64,000 bases of DNA, taken from positions 1 through 64,000 of the forward strand of contig JBDHLD010000012.1 of the NCBI GenBank assembly GCA_039586035.1. Direction: 5' to 3'. Numbering within the stretch: position 1 is the first letter of the stretch; the number at the start of each line of letters is the position of its first letter. Shown in pieces: positions 43,019 through 51,034 of the stretch. Under the pieces are notes generated by a model. The model made no database searches. It saw nothing but the letters and a program-made list of their open reading frames with translations, and was not told the origin of the DNA. A program made the translations under genes and the position numbers. This DNA is from JBDHHQ01 sp039586035. Its GTDB lineage: Bacteria; Gemmatimonadota; Gemmatimonadetes; Longimicrobiales; Gaopeijiaceae.

Positions 43019-44218
43019 ATGGCCAGCTCGGAAACGGGCCTTCCGCCGAACCCCGAGACCCGTCTCCTCGACGTCGACCTGGATCAGGAGCTTCCCCGGG
43101 TCCTCGCGGACCTCCGGGACGTCGTGGAGGATCCGGACTTTCCGTCGGTGCAGCGATGGCGCGACGCCGGCGGCAAGGTGCTGGGTCACTTCCAGGTCTA
43201 CTTCCCCGAGGAGCTGGCCCACGCCGCCGGAATGCTGCCGGTCAAGCTGCGGGGCGCGCAGGTGGAGCGGAGGGAGGCGGACTCGCACTTCGGCTCCTAT
43301 CTGTGCTCGATCCTGCGCAGCACGCTCGAGCTGGCGCTGAGCGACCGCCTCCAGGTCGACATGTTCGTGACGCACCCGATCTGCGACGCCGCGCGGAACC
43401 TGGCCGGGATCTGGTCGCGCAACCTGCCGCAGCCGGCGCAGATCCTCTATCTGCCGCAGAACCCCAACTCGGCCTTCTCCAGCACGTACCTGGAGGAGGA
43501 GTACGCCCGCGTCCTCCGCGATCTCGAGGAGCTGGTCGGCAAGAGGGTCACCCCGGCGGATCTGCGGCGCTCCATCGCCGTGTTCAACCAGAACCGTCGC
43601 CTGCTGCGGGAGCTCTACGCCATCAAACGGGATTCGCCGTGGCTGCTGCCCGTGGACGAAGCGTACGTCCTGGTGGCGTTGGCCGGGATGCTGCCGCGAG
43701 AGGAGCACAACGGGCTGCTCTCGACCCTGCTTCCCCGCATCCGCTCCCGCGAGGCCCGTGCCCAGGACCGCATGCGGGTGGTGTTCGAGGGTGGCTTCTG
43801 CGAGCAGCCCCCCCTCGATCTGCTCAGGTCCATCGCCCAGTTCTGCTACGTCGTGGACGACGACCTGCTGATCGGACTGCGGTGGATCCTCGACGACGTC
43901 GCCCTGGAGGGGCGGCCTCTCATGAGCCTGGCCGACGCGTACCTGAACCACTCCTCGTACAGCCCCGTGCAGCACGATCTCCGGAAGCCCAAGGAGAAGA
44001 TGCTGCTCGAGCGCATCCGCGAAGCACGGGCCGAGGCGGCCATCGTGGCCGCGGCGAAGATGTGCGAACCGGGCCTCGACGAGCAGGTGGCATACGGGCA
44101 GGCGCTGGACGAAGCCGGCATCCCGTATTTCGTCACCGAGTTCGAGGAGAAGATGACGTCATACGACCATCTCCAGATCCAGTTGGAGACGTTCGTCGAG
44201 AACCTGTTGTTCGCTTGA
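43019..44218 (+). CDS. bzdN: Class I benzoyl-CoA reductase, BcrC/BzdN-type subunit
   Basis: 399 residues of the 2-hydroxyacyl-CoA dehydratase D family. Cys96 (SYLCSILR), Cys122 (THPICDAARN) and Cys349 (AKMCEPGLDEQ) sit where cluster-ligating residues are found in benzoyl-CoA reductase; Cys261 and Cys276 are additional. Together with the next gene product it forms the active-site module that transfers electrons to the aromatic ring of an aryl-CoA. A 2-hydroxyglutaryl-CoA dehydratase is less likely because two separate ATPase genes and dch/oah/had are present. Confidence 0.85.
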   Translation: MASSETGLPPNPETRLLDVDLDQELPRVLADLRDVVEDPDFPSVQRWRDAGGKVLGHFQVYFPEELAHAAGMLPVKLRGAQVERREADSHFGSYLCSILRSTLELALSDRLQVDMFVTHPICDAARNLAGIWSRNLPQPAQILYLPQNPNSAFSSTYLEEEYARVLRDLEELVGKRVTPADLRRSIAVFNQNRRLLRELYAIKRDSPWLLPVDEAYVLVALAGMLPREEHNGLLSTLLPRIRSREARAQDRMRVVFEGGFCEQPPLDLLRSIAQFCYVVDDDLLIGLRWILDDVALEGRPLMSLADAYLNHSSYSPVQHDLRKPKEKMLLERIREARAEAAIVAAAKMCEPGLDEQVAYGQALDEAGIPYFVTEFEEKMTSYDHLQIQLETFVENLLFA

Positions 44219-44303
44219 GGCCAGCCAGCGGAAACGTCGCGCTCCGCCCAGTGCGGACGGCGCGTCCGCCGGTCGGCCCTGGGACACCGAAACGGAGTGG
44301 GAC

Positions 44304-45677
44304 ATGACATCGACGGTGACGGATCAGGAGCTCATGGGCCGGGGCACCCGGGACGGCGCCCGGCTGTTTCGCGAGTGGTTCGCGCGGCTCACGGCATCGG
44401 CCGAAGAAGGCCATCCCGCAGCGTACGTCTTCGTCATGGGAAGCCTGGTAGAGGTCCTGCGGAGCTTCGACCTGCGCATCGTCTTTCCCGAGATCAACTC
44501 CCTCCAGACGGCTGTGAGAAAGGTCTCGGACGACTATCTGAGTCTCGCCGAGGACCATGGATTCTCGCCGGACGTGTGCGGATACGTGAAGGCGGACTAC
44601 GCCCTTCAGCTTCGCCGGGGCGAGCATCCCATGGGTCGCATCCCGCCTCCCTCGGTGGCCGTTCTGACCAACGCCTGCAACACCTACCTCAAATGGGCCG
44701 AGATCTGGGAGCGGATGTACGACGTGCCCATCGTGACGGTAGACGTTCCCGGGACCCGCGGTGTCGGCGCGGCCGGCGTCGCGTCGGCCCAGGGTTTCGA
44801 GCGTGACCGCAAGTACGTGGAGCATCAGATCCGGGAGCTGATCGCGGTCCTCGAGGATTTGACCGGCACGCCCTTCGATATCGATCGCTGCCGGGAAGTC
44901 CTGCGGCATACGAACGAGATGGGGCGAAGCTGGCGTCGGGTCCTCGAGCTCAACCGCGGCACTCCGGCGGTGTTCGACTCCATGCTCGAGGGTACCATCT
45001 ACCTCGGTGTCGCAAACGCCCTCCGGGGCACGCCCGAGGGAGCGCGGTACTTCAAGGACCTCGTCGAGGAGATGGAGGCGAAGCGGCGCGCGGGCATCAG
45101 CCCTCTCATCGATCACGGCGAGGAGCATCGGCTGATCTTCGTGGGCGTGCCCTGTTACCCCATCTTCCGCCGCTTCTACCAGCTGTTCTCCGAGTGGGGC
45201 GGGGTCTTCGTGAGCTCCACCTACATGTGGTTCGCCTCGGGCGGGCTCAACATCGACTTCGAGTACGACCTGTCTCGGCCCATCGAGAGTCTCTCGGAGG
45301 GTGTGGTCCTCGGCGTCCGGAAGGCCGTCGATTCCATGCTCTTCCAGGATGACGCCATCATCGAGGCGATCGACACCTTCGGCGCCGACGGTGTGGTCTA
45401 CCATCCGGTCAAGAGCTGCCGAACGGTGTCCACCGGCCTGGCCGACAGCCGCCGGGTCGTGCTCGAGAACCGGGACGTGCTGTGCCTCTACATCGAGTCG
45501 GACATGATGGACAAGCGAGTCGTCTCCGAGGCGCAGCTCAAGAACCGGATCGACGCGTTCTTCGAGGGCCTACAGTCCAGGAAGCTCCGGCTGTCGGGTG
45601 TCGAGCAAACCCACGGCGCGCCCGATTCCAGTGCCCCAGGCGCGCCGGCGGCAGCGACCGAGCGAGGAGGAGGCTGA
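44304..45677 (+). CDS. bzdO: Class I benzoyl-CoA reductase, BcrB/BzdO-type subunit
   Basis: 457 residues, also of the 2-hydroxyacyl-CoA dehydratase D family but clearly a paralogue of its neighbour. Diagnostic parts are FPEINSLQTAVRKVSDDYL, TNACNTYLKWAEIWERMY (Cys125), GVPCYPIFRRFYQLF and HPVKSCRTVSTGLAD. It pairs with the preceding subunit to hold the Fe-S cluster and substrate. The 85-base gap before it, the largest in the operon, has no gene. The C-terminal 25 residues are Ala/Pro-rich and variable. Its stop is one base before the next ATG. Confidence 0.85.
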   Translation: MTSTVTDQELMGRGTRDGARLFREWFARLTASAEEGHPAAYVFVMGSLVEVLRSFDLRIVFPEINSLQTAVRKVSDDYLSLAEDHGFSPDVCGYVKADYALQLRRGEHPMGRIPPPSVAVLTNACNTYLKWAEIWERMYDVPIVTVDVPGTRGVGAAGVASAQGFERDRKYVEHQIRELIAVLEDLTGTPFDIDRCREVLRHTNEMGRSWRRVLELNRGTPAVFDSMLEGTIYLGVANALRGTPEGARYFKDLVEEMEAKRRAGISPLIDHGEEHRLIFVGVPCYPIFRRFYQLFSEWGGVFVSSTYMWFASGGLNIDFEYDLSRPIESLSEGVVLGVRKAVDSMLFQDDAIIEAIDTFGADGVVYHPVKSCRTVSTGLADSRRVVLENRDVLCLYIESDMMDKRVVSEAQLKNRIDAFFEGLQSRKLRLSGVEQTHGAPDSSAPGAPAAATERGGG

Positions 45678-45678
45678 C

Positions 45679-46500
45679 ATGTCGTACGCAGCGGGTGTGG
45701 ACGTGGGCTCGACGCAGACCAAGGCCATCGTCGTGGACGAGCACGGCGCTATCGTGGGACGGTCCCTGCTACCCACGGGAGCCAACGTCGTCGCCGCGGC
45801 TGAGCACGCGTTTGCCACGGCGCTCGCCGACCAGGGGCTCACCGAGGACGAGGTGGGCTTCGTGATCGGGACCGGGTACGGACGCTACCGGGTCGAGTTC
45901 GGCGACGCGCAGATCACCGAGATCGTATGCCATGCCCGGGGCGCGGCGGCCATGTTCCCCGACACCGAGACCGTGCTGGACATGGGCGGCCAGGACACGA
46001 AGGCCATCCGCATTCAGAAGGGCGGCGACGTTCTGGACTTCTGCATGAACGACAAGTGCGCCGCAGGCACCGGACGGTTTCTCCAGTCCGCGGCCGCGGC
46101 GCTCGAGATGGAGCTCGCCGACCTCGGTCCCACGGCGTTGAAGGGCCAGCGGCCGGTCAAGATCAGCACCACGTGCACGGTGTTCGCAGAGTCCGAGGTG
46201 CTCTCGTGGCTGGCCCGAGGCAAGCGCATCGAAGACATCCTGCTTGGCGTGCACGAGTCCATCGCGTCCAGGTCTTTCGCGCTCCTGCGCCGGGTCGGGA
46301 TCCAGGGAGACATCACCTTCACCGGAGGCGTCACGCGGAACGAGGCCATGGTGGCGGTCATGAACCAGATCCTGGGGACGGAGATGAACGTGAGCGAGGA
46401 GTCACACTACATGGGCGCCCTGGGCGCCGCCCTCTTCGCCCTCGAGAGAATCCACAAGGGCCGCGAGCCCATGGCGGCTCGAGAGGAGGTGTCGGCATGA
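45679..46500 (+). CDS. bzdP: Benzoyl-CoA reductase ATPase/activator subunit (BadF/BadG/BcrA/BcrD family), copy 1
   Basis: 273 residues of the ASKHA fold: phosphate loop GVDVGSTQTKA (residues 6-16), TGYGRYRV, LDMGGQDTKAI, and the bridging Fe-S ligands Cys127 (NDKCAAGTGRF) and Cys166 (STTCTVFAESE). It hydrolyses ATP to drive low-potential electrons to the active-site module. ATG 45679 follows GGAGGAGG. It overlaps the next gene by four bases. Like copy 2 it is short, resembling the two small ATPases of the Azoarcus-type enzyme rather than the large/small pair of the Thauera type. Confidence 0.87.
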   Translation: MSYAAGVDVGSTQTKAIVVDEHGAIVGRSLLPTGANVVAAAEHAFATALADQGLTEDEVGFVIGTGYGRYRVEFGDAQITEIVCHARGAAAMFPDTETVLDMGGQDTKAIRIQKGGDVLDFCMNDKCAAGTGRFLQSAAAALEMELADLGPTALKGQRPVKISTTCTVFAESEVLSWLARGKRIEDILLGVHESIASRSFALLRRVGIQGDITFTGGVTRNEAMVAVMNQILGTEMNVSEESHYMGALGAALFALERIHKGREPMAAREEVSA

Positions 46501-47318
46501 GGGTGACGGCGGGCATCGATGTCGGGTCCACGTATACGAAGGCGGCCCTGATGGGCGCGAGCGGCCACCTGATCGCGACGAGTATCCGCAACACGGGGTT
46601 CAAGCTCGAGCAGGCGGCCGAGGCGGCCCTGAAGCAGGCCCTGGACGAAGCCGGTGCGCGCCGCGACGAGGTGACCTACCTGGCCACCACGGGATACGGC
46701 CGCAACCAGGTCGGCGCGCGGGACGTTCAGGTCACCGACCTCACCGCCCAGGCGTGGGGAACGCGATACTTCTTCCCCGGGACACGCACCGTCCTGGACA
46801 TCGGCGGGCAGACCATGAAGGCGATGCGGCTCGACGAGACCGGCAAGGTCCAGTCCTTCCGTCTCAACGACAAATGCGCCGCCGGCACGGGAGCGTTCCT
46901 GGAGAAGACCGCCCGGTACCTGGGCTACAGCATCCAGGAGATCGGACCGATGGTGGAGTACGCCCGGGAGCCCGTGCCCATTTCGGGGGTGTGCGCCGTG
47001 TTCGCCGAGTCCGAAGTGATCAACCACGTGAGCAACGGCGCCCAACCGGCCGACATCATGTACGGTGCCATGACATCGCTCATCGAACGGTCGGTGCGGC
47101 TCATGAAGCGGGTTCGGATGGAGCCGGAGTTCACCCTGGTGGGCGGCATCATGAGGTTCCCCACCATGGTGCGGGTCATGCGCGAGCAGCTGGGCCAGTC
47201 CGTGAACGTGCCGCCCGAGCACCTGGTTCAGTGCACCGCCGCGATCGGCGCAGCGATCCTGGCCGGACGTCGCCTGAAGAAGCTGACGACGCCCGCTCAG
47301 GCCGCGCTCTCTCCCTGA
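46497..47318 (+). CDS. bzdQ: Benzoyl-CoA reductase ATPase/activator subunit (BadF/BadG/BcrA/BcrD family), copy 2
   Basis: 273 residues, a diverged paralogue of copy 1: GIDVGSTYTKA, TTGYGRNQV, LDIGGQTMKAM, NDKCAAGTGAF (Cys127) and SGVCAVFAESE (Cys166). The Cys ligands fall at the same residue numbers as in copy 1. The two chains would form a heterodimer sharing one [4Fe-4S] cluster between them. Asp of GGQD is replaced by Thr (GGQT), as is common in one of the two subunits. The start overlaps the copy 1 stop (ATGA). Confidence 0.87.
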   Translation: MRVTAGIDVGSTYTKAALMGASGHLIATSIRNTGFKLEQAAEAALKQALDEAGARRDEVTYLATTGYGRNQVGARDVQVTDLTAQAWGTRYFFPGTRTVLDIGGQTMKAMRLDETGKVQSFRLNDKCAAGTGAFLEKTARYLGYSIQEIGPMVEYAREPVPISGVCAVFAESEVINHVSNGAQPADIMYGAMTSLIERSVRLMKRVRMEPEFTLVGGIMRFPTMVRVMREQLGQSVNVPPEHLVQCTAAIGAAILAGRRLKKLTTPAQAALSP

Positions 47319-47327
47319 GCCGTGGTC

Positions 47328-47609
47328 ATGGCCGAGCACATCGATCCTGCGGCCCGGGGCGACGTGGCCAGCGCCATCGCCACCGGGATTCGACGAGTAC
47401 GCCGCGACGCCGAGCTCGCCGCCCAGGGGTGGACGCGTCGCTTCGTGGGCGCGCCTCCCCGGCTCAAGGAGATGGCGGACCTGTACGAGTCCCTGGGAAA
47501 CGAGGTGCTGCTGGACGCCGTGACCGACGACGAGTTGGCAGAAGCGTGCGCGGGATGCGCGTTGGCCCTCACCTTCTTCAAGGTCATCTATACGAGGAGC
47601 GCGACGTGA
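47328..47609 (+). CDS. Small conserved-looking CxxC protein in the reductase operon
   Basis: 93 residues from ATG 47328 (GTG 47322 also possible); no named family. The body reads GWTRRFVGAPPRLKEMADLYESLGNEVLLDAV, followed by DELAEACAGCALALTFFKVIYTR with Cys74 and Cys77. The layout suggests a small alpha/beta unit with a two-Cys site for metal or redox use. It lies between the second ATPase gene and the alcohol dehydrogenase gene, overlapping the latter by four bases, so it belongs to the operon. A role in cluster assembly or electron delivery is only a guess. Confidence 0.7.
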   Translation: MAEHIDPAARGDVASAIATGIRRVRRDAELAAQGWTRRFVGAPPRLKEMADLYESLGNEVLLDAVTDDELAEACAGCALALTFFKVIYTRSAT

Positions 47610-48628
47610 AGGCAGCCGTCTTCCACGGGGCCGACCGACCCCTCTCGGTCGAGGAGGTCCCGACCCCCACGCCGGGCCCAGCGGAGCTGCTGGTGCGGGT
47701 GGCGGGGTGCGGGGTGTGTCATACCGACCTCCACTACGTCGATCACGGAACCCCCACGTTCAAGCCGCCCCCGCTGGTGCTCGGCCACGAGGTCGCGGGC
47801 ACCGTCTCGGAGGTGGGTACCCATGTCGAGGGGTTCCAGGTCGGTGACCGCGTACTCCTGGCGGCGGTTCTCTCATGCGGACGCTGCGAGCTCTGCAGGA
47901 TCGGCCGTGAGAACCTGTGCGAGAACGGTCGCATGCTGGGAAACCACACCGACGGCGGTTACGCCGAGTACCTGACGGCACCGGCCCGGGACGCCTTCCA
48001 CCTCCCGGACGAGATCCCCGTGGTGGAAGGCTCCATCATCGCCGACGCCATCACGACACCGTACCACGCGGTCGTGAACCGAGGCAGGGTCAAGCCGGGT
48101 GACGGCGTGGTTGTGGTGGGATGCGGGGGTGTGGGGCTCAACGTGGTCCAGGTGGCGGCTGCGCTGGGAGGTCAAGTCGTGGCCGTGGACCTGTCCGATC
48201 AGAAGCTCGAGTGGGCGAGCCGGCTCGGTGCGATGGCCACGGTGAATGCCGCCACGACGGAGCGGGTGGACCGCGAGGTCCGGAGCCTCACCGGCGGTGG
48301 CGCACACATCGCCTTCGAGGTCGTGGGACACCCCGACACCCAGTCCACGGCACTGTCCTGTCTGCGCACGGGCGGGCGGCTGGTGCTCGTGGGATACAGC
48401 CCCGAAAAGATGGCCCTGAACTCCGGCCGCGTGATGTTCCGGGAGCTCGAGGTCGTGGGGTCGCTGGGATGTCGCCCCGTGGACTACCCACGCGTAATCG
48501 AGCTCGTCCGGCAGGGTAGGATCAGCCTCTCGCCCCTCGTCACACACCGCTTCCCCCTCGACGAGATCGGAGACGCGTTCGACACGCTCCGAGCCGGCGA
48601 AGCGATCCGCGCGGTGGTGATGCCTTGA
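47606..48628 (+). CDS. had: Zinc-type alcohol dehydrogenase, probable 6-hydroxycyclohex-1-ene-1-carbonyl-CoA dehydrogenase
   Basis: 340 residues of the medium-chain dehydrogenase family, from GTG 47606. The catalytic zinc site is Cys38 (GCGVCHTDLH) and His61-Glu62 (GHE); the structural zinc site is Cys91, 94, 97 and 105. The NAD-binding fold has VVVVGCGGVGLNVV. In the benzoyl-CoA pathway this family member (Had/BzdX) oxidises the 6-hydroxy-enoyl-CoA made by Dch, giving the substrate of Oah. Position in the operon is the main support; a general alcohol dehydrogenase cannot be excluded. Confidence 0.82.
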   Translation: MKAAVFHGADRPLSVEEVPTPTPGPAELLVRVAGCGVCHTDLHYVDHGTPTFKPPPLVLGHEVAGTVSEVGTHVEGFQVGDRVLLAAVLSCGRCELCRIGRENLCENGRMLGNHTDGGYAEYLTAPARDAFHLPDEIPVVEGSIIADAITTPYHAVVNRGRVKPGDGVVVVGCGGVGLNVVQVAAALGGQVVAVDLSDQKLEWASRLGAMATVNAATTERVDREVRSLTGGGAHIAFEVVGHPDTQSTALSCLRTGGRLVLVGYSPEKMALNSGRVMFRELEVVGSLGCRPVDYPRVIELVRQGRISLSPLVTHRFPLDEIGDAFDTLRAGEAIRAVVMP

Positions 48629-49584
48629 CGGTGGCGACGGAGGCGACTCTCGTCCCCCGGTGGTGGGCTGTGACACAGGGGCTGGCACTGGCAGGCCTGG
48701 CGGGGCTCATGGTGGCCCTCGCGGTGGCGCCCGAGGTCGCCCTGAGGATCTTCTGGTACGGGTTCATCCCCGTGGTGCCACTGGTGCTCGTGGTGAGCCC
48801 GAATCTGTGGCGCGGCGTTTGCCCCCTGGCGACGCTCAACGTGTCGACGGGCCGTCGCCGGGGCCGGCGGGTCCTGACGGCGTCCCATGCACGCTGGGCG
48901 GGCGCAGGCGGAATCCTGTTGCTTTTCGTACTCGTCCCGGCACGGCATCTCTTGCTGAACGCCAGCGGCTCCGCGCTTTTGGCGCTCCTGCTGGTGCTCG
49001 CGGCATCCGCCTTGGCCCTGGGCTTCCTGTTCGACACCAAGGCCGGCTTCTGCAATGCGATTTGCCCCGTTCTTCCAGTGGAGCGTCTCTATGGGCAGCG
49101 GCCCTGGATCGAGCCCGGGAATCCTCGGTGCTCCACGTGCAATTCGTGCACGCGCGGCGGATGCCTCGACCTGGCGCCCACCAAGTCCGTCGCGCAGACG
49201 CTGGGCCGTGCACGGAAGTCGACGAGGTGGATCCTCACGCCATTCGGCGTGTTCTCCCTGGCCTTCCCTGGGCTGATCGTAGGGTACTTCACCTTCAGTC
49301 CCGAGCCGGGCCCGCAGTCGCTCTTCGTCTACGTGCACGTGGCGGCCTGGATGGCCTCGAGCTATGCGACGGCAGCGCTGATCGTCACGGCGTGGAGAAT
49401 CCGCTCCGAGAGTGCCGTTGCCCTGACGGCTGCCGCCTCGTTCGTCCTGTACTACTGGCTGAGCGCCCCGACCGTCGTCGGAGAGCTGGAGCTTCCCACG
49501 CTCACGACTTCCGTGGTGCGCGCCGGTGCTCTCGGGGTCGCCGGCCTGTGGCTCGGACGATCCTTCCGAACGAGGAAGACCTGA
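48625..49584 (+). CDS. Membrane iron-sulfur protein, NapH/polyferredoxin-like
   Basis: 319 residues from TTG 48625 (overlapping the had stop; GTG 48631 is an alternative). About six to seven hydrophobic segments surround Cys motifs: Cys66 (RGVCPLATL), Cys143 and Cys147 (FCNAICPV), and a ferredoxin-like Cys169-xx-Cys172-xx-Cys175-x4-Cys180 near the middle. The RGVCPL and ICPV motifs resemble NapH/NosR/RdxA-type electron-transfer proteins. It could move electrons between the membrane quinone or ion gradient and a cytoplasmic acceptor such as the reductase ATPase subunits. That link is inferred from operon position. Confidence 0.78.
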   Translation: MTVATEATLVPRWWAVTQGLALAGLAGLMVALAVAPEVALRIFWYGFIPVVPLVLVVSPNLWRGVCPLATLNVSTGRRRGRRVLTASHARWAGAGGILLLFVLVPARHLLLNASGSALLALLLVLAASALALGFLFDTKAGFCNAICPVLPVERLYGQRPWIEPGNPRCSTCNSCTRGGCLDLAPTKSVAQTLGRARKSTRWILTPFGVFSLAFPGLIVGYFTFSPEPGPQSLFVYVHVAAWMASSYATAALIVTAWRIRSESAVALTAAASFVLYYWLSAPTVVGELELPTLTTSVVRAGALGVAGLWLGRSFRTRKT

Positions 49585-49585
49585 C

Positions 49586-51034
49586 ATGCGCGAGATGATC
49601 ATCGAGCCGTTCCGGATCAAGTCCGTCGAGCCCATCCGCTTCACCACCGCCGCAGAGCGACTGGAGCTCCTGCGCACCGCGGGATACAACGTCTTCCTGC
49701 TCCGAGCCGAGGACGTGATCATCGATCTCCTGACGGACAGCGGCACGTCGGCCATGAGCGCGCGCCAGTGGAGCGCGGTGATGCAGGGAGACGAAGCGTA
49801 CGCGGGCAGCCCATCGTACTACCGGTTCAAGGCAGCGGTGCAAGGAATCTTCGGCTTCGAACAGGTGATTCCCACACATCAGGGGAGGGCGGCCGAGCGT
49901 ATCCTCTTCTCCACCGTGTGTCGGCCCGGCCACGTGGTGCCGAACAACACCCACTTCGACACGACCCGCGCCAACATCGAAGCCACGGGGGCGGAAGCCC
50001 TGGACCTACCGGTCCCCGAGGGTCTGATCCCGTCGGAGGCGCGGCCCTTCAAGGGCAACATGGACACGGAGCGGCTCGAGGCCCTCATCGATGACGTGGG
50101 CGCGGAGCGGATCCCCCTCTGCATGCTGACCGTGACCAACAACACCGGCGGCGGGCAACCGGTCTCCATGGCCAACATCCGGACGGTGTCCGACATCTGC
50201 CACCGTCACGGCATCCCCTTCTACCTGGACGCCTGCCGCTTCGCGGAGAACGCCTACCTGATCAAGCTGCGGGAGGAGGGCTACGGAGACCGCAGCGTAC
50301 GTGAGATCGCCCGGGAGATGTTCTCCCTGGCCGACGGCTGCACGATGTCGGCGAAGAAGGACGGACTGGCGAACATCGGTGGCTTCCTGGCGACCAACGA
50401 CGCGACGCTGGCCCAGCGCGAGCGCGACCTGCTGATCTTGACGGAGGGTTTCCCCACCTACGGCGGCCTGGCCGGCCGCGACCTCGAGGCCGTGGCCGTG
50501 GGGCTCGAGGAGGTGCTGGACGAGAGCTACCTCCGGTACCGTCTGGCCACGGTGCGGTACCTCGGCGACCACATTGCCCGGGAGGGCGTGCCCATCGTCC
50601 AGCCGCCGGGCGGTCACGCCGTGTACATCGACGCGGCGGCATTCCTGCCCCATGTTCCGCCCCTCGAGCTCCCGGGACAGTCGCTGGTGGCCGAGCTGTA
50701 CCTGGAAGGGGGCGTCCGTGGCGTCGAGGTGGGCACGGTCATGTTCGGACACCAGGATCCGGAGTCCGGCGAGGAGATCCCCGCAGCGATGGAGCTGGTT
50801 CGGTTGGCCCTGCCCCGGCGGGTGTACACACAGAGCCACGTCGACTACCTGGTGGAGGTCATCGTCAGCGTCTGGCGCCGCCGTGAGGACATCGGCGGCT
50901 TCCGTTTCGTCCGCCAGGCCCCCGCGCTGCGTCACTTCACGGCTCGATTCGAGCCCCTGTACGGGCTCGCCTCCGCTGCGGCCCCTCCCGATCCCGACTC
51001 GGACTCACCCCTGCCCTCGGAGGTACCTGCGTGA
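49586..51034 (+). CDS. tnaA: Tryptophanase / tyrosine phenol-lyase family PLP enzyme, probably tryptophanase
   Basis: 482 residues. The framework resembles tyrosine phenol-lyase (EPFRIKSVE, SGTSAMSARQW, GDEAYAGS, EGFPTYGGLAGRD, PRRVYT), with PLP Lys258 in TMSAKKD. The three positions that separate the two activities are tryptophanase-like: Asp125 (HFDTTR) where the phenol-lyase has Thr124, Val382 (RGVEVG) for Arg381, and His450 (LRHFTAR) for Phe448. It should beta-eliminate tryptophan to indole, pyruvate and ammonia. It starts two bases after the membrane Fe-S gene and overlaps the hemerythrin gene by four. Confidence 0.85.
   Translation: MREMIIEPFRIKSVEPIRFTTAAERLELLRTAGYNVFLLRAEDVIIDLLTDSGTSAMSARQWSAVMQGDEAYAGSPSYYRFKAAVQGIFGFEQVIPTHQGRAAERILFSTVCRPGHVVPNNTHFDTTRANIEATGAEALDLPVPEGLIPSEARPFKGNMDTERLEALIDDVGAERIPLCMLTVTNNTGGGQPVSMANIRTVSDICHRHGIPFYLDACRFAENAYLIKLREEGYGDRSVREIAREMFSLADGCTMSAKKDGLANIGGFLATNDATLAQRERDLLILTEGFPTYGGLAGRDLEAVAVGLEEVLDESYLRYRLATVRYLGDHIAREGVPIVQPPGGHAVYIDAAAFLPHVPPLELPGQSLVAELYLEGGVRGVEVGTVMFGHQDPESGEEIPAAMELVRLALPRRVYTQSHVDYLVEVIVSVWRRREDIGGFRFVRQAPALRHFTARFEPLYGLASAAAPPDPDSDSPLPSEVPA

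Noticed and set aside
43019..47318. Reading the four genes as a 2-hydroxyglutaryl-type dehydratase and activator
   Set aside because: Those systems use one homodimeric activator. Here there are two distinct ATPases, plus Dch, Oah and Had homologues specific to the benzoyl-CoA route.
49586..51034. Annotation as tyrosine phenol-lyase
   Set aside because: General similarity favours it, but the three specificity positions (Asp125, Val382, His450) match tryptophanase.
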